In this document: piece after piece, positions 1 to 8,122 of the stretch
How positions within the stretch are numbered: position 1 is the stretch's first letter
Layout of the letters: every line of letters begins with the position of its first letter
NCBI GenBank assembly: GCA_964401045.1
Contig: CAYNXB010000005.1
Location: 8,746 to 72,745 of the forward strand
Direction of reading: 5' to 3'
Source of the DNA: CAYNXB01 sp964401045
Lineage (GTDB): Bacteria; Pseudomonadota; Alphaproteobacteria; Sphingomonadales; Sphingomonadaceae
Length of the DNA: 64,000 nt
Notes under the pieces: generated by a model
Told to the model about the DNA's origin: nothing
What the model saw: only the letters and a program-made list of their open reading frames with translations
The model's database searches: none
Translations under genes and position numbers: made by a program

Positions 1-400
1 AGACGCCCGGCGGATCGCTGAATTCAGCGTAGCGCACAGTCACTTCCTCGCCCTCGGCGATGTCGCGTGCCGCGCGGAAGGCGAACGCCTCGTCGACATG
101 GACGTTTGGCTCCTCGCCTTTGGCTGGCTCGTTGCAATACCAGCCCGGCGTCAGGTTGTGGAAGTTGACCGGGCAGCCGATCCGCGATCCGCGGCTGATC
201 CCGAAGTCGTGGTAGAACGCGCGCTCGGCGGGGGTCAGCCCGGTCAGCTGGGCGCGCTCGACCCACACGAGGCCCACCTGGTCATTATGGAAGATGTCGG
301 TGCCTGCCGGAATCGGGCGGATCGCGAACACGCCGATGCCGTGGGTGGCTGAGACGCCGAGCCGCACATAGACGCCGGCGTGGGGAAGTTCGGGCACCAT
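1..400 (-). CDS. SET-domain protein, C-terminus cut by window edge
   Basis: The 133 visible codons start at ATG 400 and run off the window edge. The N-terminal part has the SET-N glycine-rich strand around residues 20-34 (HGIGVFAIRPIPAGT). A core segment at residues 79-92 contains NFHNLTPGWYCNEP, and a SET-C-like GEEVTVRYAEF lies at 117-127. These are the AdoMet- and lysine-binding elements of post-SET-less protein lysine methyltransferases. The substrate is unknown; bacterial SET proteins may act on ribosomal or nucleoid proteins. It lies 24 bp downstream of imuB on the same strand, in the slot where dnaE2 often sits, so it may share the imuAB transcript. Family assignment is firm; role is open. 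Confidence 0.8.
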   Translation of the reverse strand, partial: MVPELPHAGVYVRLGVSATHGIGVFAIRPIPAGTDIFHNDQVGLVWVERAQLTGLTPAERAFYHDFGISRGSRIGCPVNFHNLTPGWYCNEPAKGEEPNVHVDEAFAFRAARDIAEGEEVTVRYAEFSDPPGV

Positions 401-424
401 CACCCGGCTTTTACGGTGGATTGC

Positions 425-1999
425 TCAGGCGCACAGCCCCTGCAGGAACCAGCCGGGCATGCCGCCGCGCCCGTCGCCGAAAATGCCCAGGCGGTAGACC
501 CAGTAACGCCGGCCCTCGCTGTCCTCGATGCGGTAGTAATCGCGCAGCCGCGTGGTTCCCCTCTCGCGCCACCATTCGGGCGCTATCCGTTCGGGGCCTT
601 CGACGCGCACCACCTCGTGCACCCGGTCGCGCCAGCGGAACTGCCGCGGGTAACCGTCCGGGCTTGCGTAGAGAACCGCGATCTTCTCGGGCTTGTCGAG
701 CAGTTTCAGCGGCCTGGCATGGAAAGCGAGCAGGTTTTGCGAAGGCGCTTCGGGGGCCAGCGGCGGCTGCCAGCGTTGCGCGCGTTCGGGGATATGGCTG
801 GCGAACGGCACCGGGCGCCGCACCGCCGCTTCGCCGAGGCGTACGCTCAGCCGGTCGATACACTGGGCGAGCGTGGTGCCGCGGGTTTCGGCGGTTTGCT
901 CGATATCGTTCTGGGCGAACGCAAGCGGTTCGGTCCACACGGCGCGCAACCGCGCCAGCTCAATCCCGAAACCGGCGTCGACGTCGTCGAGCCGGGCGGC
1001 AAATAAACGGCAGATATGCGCGGGATCGCGGGCGGCTGCGGCCATTTCGAGGCTGCGCACGACCACTTCGCCATCGACACGGCACAAGCCGAGTTCGAGC
1101 CGGCGGGCGCCCTCGCCCCGGCTTTCGAGCGTGCGCTCCATGTCCTGAGCGAGATCGGCGATCACCCGATCGAGCAATTCGCGATGACGGATCGGCTCGA
1201 GCAGGCGGCGCTGGACCAGCGGTGTGGGCTTGTCGACCACCGGCAGCAGCGGTTCCGGCAGGCGCCCGAGCAATTGGTCGAGCCGCAGCAATGGATTGGC
1301 GGCGGCCGAGCGACTGCGGAAGCGCCGGTGCAGCGCGTCGCGGCCGATCGTGCTTAGCTGGCCGATGCGCTTAAGACCAAGGCGGCGGAGGACGAGCAAT
1401 ACGTTGTCGTCGAGCCTGAGAGCAGCGACCGGGAGATCAGCGAAGGCCGGCGTCATGGCGTCAGCGAGAATGGCGCGTTCGGGACCGTGATGCGCCAGCG
1501 CCCATGCCGCCCCGCCCGTCGGAGCAATCGCCAGTCGCGTCGCCAGACCACGTCCCGTGAGCACCGCCTGCGCATCGGCCAGCAATTGCGCCTCGCCGCC
1601 GAACAGGTGTGCCGCGCCGGTCACATCGATCAGCAGACCGTCAGGCGCGTCGACCGCGCTCCATGGGCCCCAGCGCTGCGCCCACAGCGCGAGTCGCTCG
1701 AGGAACGCGGCGTCGCCCGCCGGATCGCTCGGAATGGCCTTGAGTGAAGGGCACAGCGCGCGCGCGTCGGCGAGCAGCGTGCCATGCCGCACGCCGGCAT
1801 CGAGCCCCGCGCGGTTCAGCGCGTCGATCCGCGGCCCGTGCGCGGTTTCGCTGATCAGCGCGGTTGGATGGGCGTCGGCGCCCTTGCCTTCCGGGCAGCG
1901 CTCAGCGTGCCGCCAGCGATCGATCGCCAGCCGCGGCAGCCAGATCGCCATGATCCGGCGTTCCGGCCTTTGGGCGAGCGGCGAGCCGGGTTCCGTCAT
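425..1999 (-). CDS. imuB: ImuB, inactive Y-family polymerase-like mutagenesis protein
   Basis: ImuB bridges the replication clamp and the error-prone polymerase DnaE2 in SOS mutagenesis. About 524 aa from ATG 1999, or 509 aa from ATG 1951 (MAIWLPRLAIDRW, the usual family N-terminus). The palm-like region carries only a lone LLIDVTG acidic residue, consistent with the catalytically dead Y-family fold. A QNLLAF segment in the C-terminal third fits a beta-clamp binding motif. The C-terminal RDYYRIEDSEGRRYWVYRLG matches the conserved tail of the family. Its 5' end overlaps imuA by about 98 bp, indicating coupled translation. No dnaE2 follows directly; a SET-domain gene does. Confidence 0.93.
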   Translation of the reverse strand: MTEPGSPLAQRPERRIMAIWLPRLAIDRWRHAERCPEGKGADAHPTALISETAHGPRIDALNRAGLDAGVRHGTLLADARALCPSLKAIPSDPAGDAAFLERLALWAQRWGPWSAVDAPDGLLIDVTGAAHLFGGEAQLLADAQAVLTGRGLATRLAIAPTGGAAWALAHHGPERAILADAMTPAFADLPVAALRLDDNVLLVLRRLGLKRIGQLSTIGRDALHRRFRSRSAAANPLLRLDQLLGRLPEPLLPVVDKPTPLVQRRLLEPIRHRELLDRVIADLAQDMERTLESRGEGARRLELGLCRVDGEVVVRSLEMAAAARDPAHICRLFAARLDDVDAGFGIELARLRAVWTEPLAFAQNDIEQTAETRGTTLAQCIDRLSVRLGEAAVRRPVPFASHIPERAQRWQPPLAPEAPSQNLLAFHARPLKLLDKPEKIAVLYASPDGYPRQFRWRDRVHEVVRVEGPERIAPEWWRERGTTRLRDYYRIEDSEGRRYWVYRLGIFGDGRGGMPGWFLQGLCA

Positions 2000-2612
2000 C
2001 GTGCAAAATCCATGTTCCGGGAGGATGGGCGCGGGCGCGGAATAGCTCGGCGCGCCACGCAGGCGTGCCCGGCGCATCGCCGTTCCAGCGCGGCCGCGGT
2101 GAGCTGGCCCCGCGCACATCCCATCGCATCCGCGCCGAGGAGAGATCGCGCCTCGCATCGATCCGCACCAGGTAAAGCGGCACGCCATGCTTTTCCGCTG
2201 CGAGGCTCAGCCGGCGAGAGGCGGTAAAGTCGAGCGCCCGGGGATTGCCGCTGATCTCGCCGATCACGCATCCCAGATCCCGGCAGCGAAGCCCCTCTTC
2301 GAGCGCGAACAGCGCGTCCTCGCAAGTCTGGGCCACTACGTGGATCAGCCGCGGCCGCAGCGCCTCGGGCAATCCGGCGCGAAAGGGCCGTCCGGTGAGC
2401 CGCAACGACGTGCCATCCTGCACCCACAACACGTCTTTCGGTTCGCCGCCTTCGGCCCGCAGACCATCGAGCGCCAGCGCGAGCGCCGCCCCCGCGCCGC
2501 CGCCCTCACAGCCCGAAGCGAAGATCTCATTGTGGCGCGCGCCGCCCAACCCCGGGCGCCAGCGCGCCGCGGAAAGGCCGGCCTCTCCAACAGAAAGCAC
2601 GGGCAACCTCAT
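1902..2612 (-). CDS. imuA: ImuA, SOS mutasome accessory protein (RecA-like)
   Basis: A 236-aa ImuA-type protein, first gene of the mutagenesis cassette. The family has a degenerate RecA/SulA-like fold and recruits ImuB and DnaE2 to lesions. Visible elements are HNEIFASGCEGGGAG in place of a Walker A loop, a strand with VLWVQDG near residue 62, and a central LGCVIGEISG strand. Start ATG 2612 is preceded by GGAG at suitable spacing. A perfect GTTC-N7-GTTC LexA site lies 19 bp upstream, so transcription is very probably SOS-induced. The 3' end overlaps imuB. Confidence 0.9.
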   Translation of the reverse strand: MRLPVLSVGEAGLSAARWRPGLGGARHNEIFASGCEGGGAGAALALALDGLRAEGGEPKDVLWVQDGTSLRLTGRPFRAGLPEALRPRLIHVVAQTCEDALFALEEGLRCRDLGCVIGEISGNPRALDFTASRRLSLAAEKHGVPLYLVRIDARRDLSSARMRWDVRGASSPRPRWNGDAPGTPAWRAELFRARAHPPGTWILHDDGTRLAARPKAGTPDHGDLAAAAGDRSLAAR

Positions 2613-2630
2613 GCCGAATCGACTCCTAAT

Positions 2631-2645
2631 GTTCGCCTTATGTTC
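2631..2645. promoter_or_regulatory. LexA (SOS) box upstream of imuA
   Basis: The sequence GTTC GCCTTAT GTTC is an exact match to the alphaproteobacterial LexA operator GTTC-N7-GTTC. It sits 19 bp before the imuA start codon and 80 bp before the divergent flavin-protein gene, so it could influence both, though imuA is the expected target. Confidence 0.88.
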
Positions 2646-2725
2646 CTATTCCCTCCCTTTGGCAATCCGCTGGAACCAATGGACCGCTGCTGCCGTTCGA
2701 ACAGCCGAAACCGAAGGAAAAACAA

Positions 2726-3205
2726 ATGACTCCCACCACCGACACCGAAGAACTCAAACACAAATTCTGGAGCAGCCTCGCGGCAAGCCCAATGGTGTTC
2801 CTGCAGCTCGATAGCGATCCGGCCACCGCGGTGCCGATGACAGCCCAACTCGACAAGGACGCCAACAGCGCGGTGTGGTTCTTCACCCGCAAGAACCATC
2901 CTCTCGCGGCATTGGGACCGGCGACCGCCACCTTTGCCGGCAAGAGCCACGATATCTTCGCCCGCATCTCCGGCAGGCTCGCGGAGGAAACCGGCCGCGA
3001 GCGCCTCGAAAAACAGTGGAGCAGCGTGATCGAAGCGTGGTTTCCCGGCGGCAAGGACGATCCCGAGCTGCTGATGCTGCGGCTCGATCTCGGTCAGGCG
3101 GAAATCTGGAACAGCGACCTCGGCTTCGTCGACAACATCAAGATGCTGCTCGGCTTCGACAGCCGGGAAGATGCCAAGGAAGCGCACGCCGAAACCGCGC
3201 TCTGA
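2726..3205 (+). CDS. Pyridoxamine 5'-phosphate oxidase-family general stress protein
   Basis: A 159-aa split-barrel flavin-binding protein of the general stress protein 26 type. Family features are the N-terminal helix (ELKHKFWSSLAASPMVFLQL), the central VWFFTRKNHP strand, which would contact FMN, and the C-terminal LDLGQAEIWNSD. These proteins bind FMN or a related cofactor; no specific oxidase reaction is established. AAGGA lies 7-8 nt before ATG 2726. The gene is divergent from SOS-controlled imuA across 113 bp and is followed by a strong intrinsic terminator, so it appears monocistronic. Confidence 0.85.
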   Translation: MTPTTDTEELKHKFWSSLAASPMVFLQLDSDPATAVPMTAQLDKDANSAVWFFTRKNHPLAALGPATATFAGKSHDIFARISGRLAEETGRERLEKQWSSVIEAWFPGGKDDPELLMLRLDLGQAEIWNSDLGFVDNIKMLLGFDSREDAKEAHAETAL

Positions 3206-3235
3206 ATTTACGAGAAGCGCTCCTCACGCGCGCAG

Positions 3236-3268
3236 GAGCCGCCTCCTCTCGGAAGCGGCTCGTTTTCT
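3236..3268 (+). terminator. Intrinsic terminator after the flavin-protein gene
   Basis: A perfect 7-bp stem GAGCCGC/GCGGCTC with a 12-nt loop is followed by GTTTTCT. It lies 30 bp after the stop codon and just before the convergent permease stop. Confidence 0.72.
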
Positions 3269-3279
3269 CGCGCGTCGGA

Positions 3280-4857
3280 TCAGCGGTTCTCCGGCGGGTG
3301 GATCGGAACCATCGTCTCTTCACCGCCGATGTCATCCACCACTTCCACGATCCCGCGGCCGAGGTGGCTCTGCCTGCGGCTGTAGATGAAGTACACCAAC
3401 AGCCCGATCACGCTCCAGCCGGGCAGGAACAGCATCGCCGCGCTCGGCAGGTTAAGGAACAGAAACACGCAGCCGAGGATCGTCAGCGGCGCGATGATCC
3501 ACACTACCGGCACCTTGAAGCTGCGCGTCCGGCCCGGGTCAGTCTTGCGCAACATCAGCACCGCGACGGCGACCATCAGGAAGGCGTAAAGCGTACCGGC
3601 GTTAGATATGTCGGCAAGGCTGCCGACGGGGAAAAACGCCGCGGCGATGGCCACGCCGATGCCGGTGATCATGGTCACCACGTGCGGAGTGCGGAACCTT
3701 GCGTGCACCTTGCTCAGCACACCCGGCAGCAGGCCGTCGCGGCTCATCACGAAGAAGATGCGGGTCTGGCCGAACATCAGCACCAGGATGACCGACGGCA
3801 GCGCCAGGAAGGCCGCCACGCCGATCAGATTGCCGGCCCAGGAGAACCCGAGCACGCGCAGGACATGGGCCAGCGGCTCCTTCGAGCAGACCAGGGCGTC
3901 GGCGTATTGCGCCATCGCACATTGCCGGGCCAGCTCGGGCGAGCCGGTCACCAGCGGACCGTCCGGCCCCATGATGGGGTTGCCGCCGATCGTGCCGATC
4001 GCGCCCGCGGCGACGAGAATGTAGAACACGGTGCAGAACAACAGCGAACCGACCAGGCCGATCGGCACGTTTCGCTGCGGGTTCTTGGTCTCCTCCGCTG
4101 CGGTCGAGACCGCGTCGAAACCGACATAGGCGAAGAACATCGTCGCCGCCGCGCCCACCGCGCCGACGCCAGTGCCGAAGCCGCCGAAAACGCCCGCGGG
4201 AAGGAACGGATTGAACCTGTCGGGATCGAATTCCGGACTCGTGAGAGTTATCGCCACGAACCCGGTCAGCGCCACCACCTTGATAAGCACGAGAACGGCG
4301 TTGACCTTGGCGCTCTCGCTCGTGCCAATGACCAGAAGCCAGGTGACCAGCAGGGCAATGAGCGCCGCCGGCAGATTGATGAAGCCGCCCTCCACTCCGC
4401 CCAAAGACAGGGGGCCGGCGCTGAGCCAGGTGGGCAAATGGACGCCGAAAAATTCGTTCAGGAAGGTTCCTGTGAAATACCCGGACCACCCGACCGACAC
4501 GGCCGAGGCGGCGATCGCGTATTCCATGATCAGCGCCCAGCCAACGGTCCAGGCGAAGAATTCGCCCACCGTGGCGTATGTGTAGGTGTAGGCGCTGCCC
4601 GCGACCGGAATCATCGAGGCGATTTCGGCATAACACAGCGCCGCGACGATGCAGACCGCGCCGGCGATGGCGAAGGCGAGCATCAGCCCTGGCCCGGCCT
4701 TCTGCGCCCCGACTGCGGTCAGCACGAAGATGCCGGTGCCGATCACGCAGCCGATGCCGAACAGCGTCAGCTGGAACCAGCCCAGCGTGCGCTTGAGTGA
4801 TTTCTTCTCCGCCGTCGCCAAAATGGCGTCGAGCGGCTTGATGCGATCGAAGATCAT
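3280..4857 (-). CDS. APC-family amino acid permease (CAT type)
   Basis: About 525 aa from ATG 4857 (MIFDRIKPL). The protein has roughly 12-14 hydrophobic helices and the APC signature in helix 1 (GIGCVIGTGIFVLTA, around residue 35), where backbone atoms bind the substrate amino group. Other family marks are the GFDAVSTAAEETKNPQR stretch near the middle and the late MLRKTDPGRTRSFKVP loop. This pattern fits the cationic-amino-acid-transporter branch (YfnA/CAT-like). The substrate cannot be read from sequence. An in-frame upstream extension exists but has no ribosome site and reaches into the panB promoter region, so the shorter start is preferred. Divergent from panB by 147 bp. Confidence 0.9.
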   Translation of the reverse strand: MIFDRIKPLDAILATAEKKSLKRTLGWFQLTLFGIGCVIGTGIFVLTAVGAQKAGPGLMLAFAIAGAVCIVAALCYAEIASMIPVAGSAYTYTYATVGEFFAWTVGWALIMEYAIAASAVSVGWSGYFTGTFLNEFFGVHLPTWLSAGPLSLGGVEGGFINLPAALIALLVTWLLVIGTSESAKVNAVLVLIKVVALTGFVAITLTSPEFDPDRFNPFLPAGVFGGFGTGVGAVGAAATMFFAYVGFDAVSTAAEETKNPQRNVPIGLVGSLLFCTVFYILVAAGAIGTIGGNPIMGPDGPLVTGSPELARQCAMAQYADALVCSKEPLAHVLRVLGFSWAGNLIGVAAFLALPSVILVLMFGQTRIFFVMSRDGLLPGVLSKVHARFRTPHVVTMITGIGVAIAAAFFPVGSLADISNAGTLYAFLMVAVAVLMLRKTDPGRTRSFKVPVVWIIAPLTILGCVFLFLNLPSAAMLFLPGWSVIGLLVYFIYSRRQSHLGRGIVEVVDDIGGEETMVPIHPPENR

Positions 4858-5004
4858 GTACGGAGTCCCCCATGGCAGGGGAGATACGCGACCCGCGCTG
4901 CCCTCCCCGATGGTCATGGACGGCGAGGCTAGCGTGCTCCCGGGGCTTGGCAAGGCGTAATCTGCGGGGTTTCCCCGGTTGGAAGCGGGGTCTAAAGCGC
5001 GCCC

Positions 5005-5874
5005 ATGTCCACCACCTTCCAGCTCGATACGTCCACCAGCCGCGCCAATCCCACGCCGCAGCCGATGCGCCGGCTCACCGTGCCCGCCATCCGCAGGCGC
5101 AAGGAGGGGGGCGTCACCGCGGAACCGATCGTGGTGCTCACCGCCTATACCGCGCGCCAGGCGCAGTTGCTCGATGCGCACTGCGACATCCTGCTGGTGG
5201 GAGATTCGCTGGGCCAGGTGATCTACGGGTTGCCTTCAACGATCCCCGTCACGATGGAGATGATGGCCGCCCACGGCGCCGCAGTGGTGCGGGGATCGTA
5301 TCACTCGCTGGTCGCGATCGACATGCCGTTCGGCAGCTACGAGGCTTCGCCTGAGGACGCCTTCGACAGCGCCGCGCAGCTGCTCAAGGAAACCGGCGCC
5401 GCTGCGGTCAAGCTCGAAGGCGGTGCGGCGATGGCGGACGCGGTGCGCTTTCTCGTCGAACGCGGCATCCCGGTGATCGGCCACGTCGGCCTCACGCCGC
5501 AAGCAGTCAACGTCCTCGGTGGCTACGGCGCACGCGGGCGTGAAGAGGCCGAGGCGAAGAAGATCGTGGGCGATGCGAAAGCGCTCGATGAGGCCGGCGC
5601 GTTCGCCATCGTTGTCGAGGGCGTGGTCGAGCCGATCGCCGCCGAGGTAACGCGGGCGGTCAAGTGCCCGACAATCGGCATCGGCGCCTCCGCGCAATGC
5701 GACGGCCAGGTGCTGGTGACCGATGACATGCTCGGCATGTTCGAGCGGGTGCCGCGGTTCGTGAAGCGCTACGGGGCCATCGCCGAGACGATCTCGGACG
5801 CTGCCGCGCGCTATGCCGAGGAAGTGCGCTCGCGCGCCTTCCCGGGACCGGAGCAGACCTACGAGGCCAAGTAG
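5005..5874 (+). CDS. panB: 3-methyl-2-oxobutanoate hydroxymethyltransferase
   Basis: PanB transfers a hydroxymethyl group from methylene-tetrahydrofolate to alpha-ketoisovalerate, giving ketopantoate, the first step of pantothenate and CoA synthesis. At 289 aa it is slightly longer than the family because of an N-terminal extension of about 20 residues. The TIM-barrel signatures are all present: VLTAYTARQAQLLD, LLVGDSLGQVIYG (metal-binding Asp), a KLEGG strand, IPVIGHVGLTPQ, and FAIVVEGV with the catalytic Glu. panC is not adjacent. Only a weak GCGC hairpin follows the stop. Confidence 0.95.
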   Translation: MSTTFQLDTSTSRANPTPQPMRRLTVPAIRRRKEGGVTAEPIVVLTAYTARQAQLLDAHCDILLVGDSLGQVIYGLPSTIPVTMEMMAAHGAAVVRGSYHSLVAIDMPFGSYEASPEDAFDSAAQLLKETGAAAVKLEGGAAMADAVRFLVERGIPVIGHVGLTPQAVNVLGGYGARGREEAEAKKIVGDAKALDEAGAFAIVVEGVVEPIAAEVTRAVKCPTIGIGASAQCDGQVLVTDDMLGMFERVPRFVKRYGAIAETISDAAARYAEEVRSRAFPGPEQTYEAK

Positions 5875-6020
5875 GCCCGCGCAAAACGCGCTTTCCTACT
5901 GATTGCGGTCATGCCAACGGCGAACAATGATCGATTGTCCCCGTCACCGCCGCGTGCGCAACTTCGTTAAGCGTATGGGCTTCGGAGATGAACGCATCGG
6001 GTACGGATACTTTGTCCTGA

Positions 6021-6042
6021 ACCGTGTCACACCTGTCACTTT
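6021..6042 (+). promoter_or_regulatory. 22-bp shared upstream element, copy 1
   Basis: A 22-bp block with core TGTCAC-ACC-TGTCAC, ending in TTT, lies 33 bp before the DUF475 start codon. An identical 22-bp block in the same orientation precedes the YdjM-like gene at 48429-48450. Identity fades outside the block but TG-n-ATTC is shared a few bases further on. The direct repeat with 9-bp period could bind a regulator or be promoter sequence. Function is inferred only from recurrence and position. Confidence 0.5.
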
Positions 6043-6075
6043 GGTGTATTCGAGCCGCCCCGGAGACCGCGTCGC

Positions 6076-7131
6076 ATGCTAGCCCATTTCCGCGGATCGA
6101 TCCTGTTCGCCATCGCCTGCCTCGGCCTCGGCGCGTGGTACGGGTGGTCGAACACCCATCTGCTTGCCGGCATGATGAGCGTGCTGTGGATCGTGGTCGT
6201 GCTGTCGGTGCTCGAAGTCTCGCTCAGTTTCGACAACGCGGTGGTCAACGCCACCGTGCTGAAGGACATGGACGAGATCTGGCAGCGCCGTTTCCTGACC
6301 TGGGGCATGGTGATCGCGGTCTACGGGATGTACGTCCTGTTCCCGCTGGCGATCGTCGCGATCGCCGCCGGGATCGGCCCGCTCGAGGCGATCCATCTCT
6401 CGCTCGAAGACCCCGTCGCTTACGAGAAGATCGTATCATCCGCCCACACTGCCATCGCAGGGTTCGGCGGGGCATTTCTCGGCATGGTGGGCCTCAAGTT
6501 CTTTTTCGATGAGGAGAAGGACGTGCACTGGGTCGCATCGGTCGAGCGGCTGCTGGCGCGCGCCTCTGCTCTGCCCGCGGTCGAGATCGCGATTCTGTTG
6601 CTGGCGGTGTGGGGCATCTCGCTCACACTGCCCTCCCCCGCCGACCATGCATTCGTCGTCGCCGGGGTGCTCGGCATCGTCTGCTTCATCGCGGTCGACG
6701 CGCTGGGCGAGGTGATGAAGCAGCGCGAGGAGAAGCTGAAGATCAGCGGCGCGGCCGTCCACGCCGGGCTCGGCGGGTTCCTCTATCTCAACGTGCTCGA
6801 TGCCTCATTCAGCTTTGACGCGGTGATCGGGGCGTTCGCGCTGTCCAACAACATGATCGTGATTGCGCTCGGCCTGTCGATCGGGGCGATGTTCGTCCGC
6901 TCTATGACGGTGATGCTGGTCCGCAAGGGCACGCTGTCGCTCTATCGCTACCTCGAACACGGCGCGTTCTGGGCGATCCTCGCACTGGCGACGATCATGC
7001 TCGCCTCGGCGCGCTACGAGATTCCCGAATCCGTCACCGGCCTGATCGGGGCGGTGCTTATCGGCTTCTCACTGTGGTGGTCTGTGCGCCACAATCGTCG
7101 TGAAGCGGCGGCTGCGGCGGAGGCTGGCTAG
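6076..7131 (+). CDS. DUF475 / TerC-like integral membrane protein
   Basis: A 351-aa polytopic membrane protein of the DUF475 family, distantly related to TerC metal-ion exporters. Two internal copies of the family hallmark are visible: VLEVSLSFDNAVVNA near residue 45 and YLNVLDASFSFDAVIGAFA near residue 240. In TerC-type proteins such membrane Asp/Asn residues line the ion path. About nine hydrophobic segments can be counted. A substrate such as manganese is plausible but unproven. The gene is preceded by the repeated 22-bp element. Its last 74 bp overlap, antisense, the convergent symporter-like gene. Confidence 0.85.
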   Translation: MLAHFRGSILFAIACLGLGAWYGWSNTHLLAGMMSVLWIVVVLSVLEVSLSFDNAVVNATVLKDMDEIWQRRFLTWGMVIAVYGMYVLFPLAIVAIAAGIGPLEAIHLSLEDPVAYEKIVSSAHTAIAGFGGAFLGMVGLKFFFDEEKDVHWVASVERLLARASALPAVEIAILLLAVWGISLTLPSPADHAFVVAGVLGIVCFIAVDALGEVMKQREEKLKISGAAVHAGLGGFLYLNVLDASFSFDAVIGAFALSNNMIVIALGLSIGAMFVRSMTVMLVRKGTLSLYRYLEHGAFWAILALATIMLASARYEIPESVTGLIGAVLIGFSLWWSVRHNRREAAAAAEAG

Positions 7132-8083
7132 CCAGTCGTTTCGCCAGCGGTGCGGAGAGCACCAGCTGCAGCAGGTGATAGATCAGGATCGGCAGCAACA
7201 CGAGCCCGGCGTCCGCCGGCGGGAACAGGATCGAAGCGAGCGGCGCGCCCATCGTGATGCTTTTCTGCCCGCCCGAGAACAGCATCGCGATCGCATCGGG
7301 TCGAGCCAGACGCAACCGGCGCGCGAGCAGCCAGGCGCCCCCGAAGCCGAAGCCGAGGAAAGCCAGTATCCCGCCGAGCAGCAAGGCCCAGTCGCCGGGG
7401 CCGATCAGGCTCCAGATGCCCTGCTCGACCGCTGCCGAGAACGCCACGTACACCGCGATGGCGATGGAAATCCGGTCCATCCACGTGGCAAGCGTGCGAT
7501 GATCGCGCATGAGGTGCCCGAAGCGATTCTGCAGCACCTGGCCGAGCGCGAACGGCAGCAGCAGTATGATCGCGATCTTGATCAGCCCATCGTAACCGAG
7601 CGAGACCGCTTCGCCGCCGCCGAGCAGCGCAAACAACGGCGTGGTGATGAATACCCCCACGACGTTCAGCAGCGCCGCCGCGACCACCGAAACCGCGACA
7701 TTGCCGCCGGCAATCGAGCTGTAGGCAGTCGCCGACTGAATGGTGGACGGCAACGTACCGAGATAGAGGAAGCCAATCGCCACCATCGGCTGCAACGTGC
7801 CGTCGGTCAGCTTCCACAGCCCGAACCCGGCAAGCGTCATCGCGCCAAAGCTCCACAGGGCGAGCGGCAGCAGCAGGCGCCAATGGCCGATCCCGTGGAG
7901 CACTTGAGCGCGCGGCAGGCGCAGCCCGTTGAGGAGGAACAGCACGAAGACCGCCGCATTCGACACCTGCTGCGCGGCGTCGTGCGCCGCGCCGTGCACC
8001 GGCGCCACCGAAGCGAGCGCGATTGCGAGCAGCAGCAGTCGAACCAGCGGGTCGAACGACGAACGCATGAAAGCTAGTGGCAT
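7058..8083 (-). CDS. Bile acid:sodium symporter-like carrier (SBF-like/YfeH type)
   Basis: A 341-aa protein with about ten hydrophobic helices, matching the SBF-like branch of the bile acid:Na+ symporter superfamily. Family marks are VFVLFLLNGLRLPR near residue 48, the crossover motif GFLYLGTLPSTIQSATAYS around residue 100, and LFSGGQKSITMGAPLA near residue 268. Start ATG 8083 has AGG a few bases upstream. The hydrophilic tail of about 22 residues is encoded antisense to the end of the DUF475 gene and looks like a late extension. The substrate is unknown. Confidence 0.85.
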   Translation of the reverse strand: MPLAFMRSSFDPLVRLLLLAIALASVAPVHGAAHDAAQQVSNAAVFVLFLLNGLRLPRAQVLHGIGHWRLLLPLALWSFGAMTLAGFGLWKLTDGTLQPMVAIGFLYLGTLPSTIQSATAYSSIAGGNVAVSVVAAALLNVVGVFITTPLFALLGGGEAVSLGYDGLIKIAIILLLPFALGQVLQNRFGHLMRDHRTLATWMDRISIAIAVYVAFSAAVEQGIWSLIGPGDWALLLGGILAFLGFGFGGAWLLARRLRLARPDAIAMLFSGGQKSITMGAPLASILFPPADAGLVLLPILIYHLLQLVLSAPLAKRLASQPPPQPPLHDDCGAQTTTVRSR

Positions 8084-8122
8084 CGCCGCCTGCTGCCCTT
8101 CGAGTGCGCGAATGTCGAGAGG

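Noticed and set aside
2875..4800. Plus-strand open frame of 641 codons opposite the APC permease
   Set aside because: It has low-complexity Arg/Gln/His-rich composition and lies antisense to a clear 12-helix permease. High GC makes long antisense frames common.
5875..6020. Terminator after panB and possible operator in the 201-bp gap
   Set aside because: The GCGC-AAAAC-GCGC hairpin is only 4 bp, and the CAAT/ATTG half-sites near 5925 are too weak to support a call.
6024..6512. Open frame starting within the 22-bp element before DUF475
   Set aside because: It runs in the wrong frame over the DUF475 gene and becomes Arg-rich; only its first residues resemble the other copy of the element.
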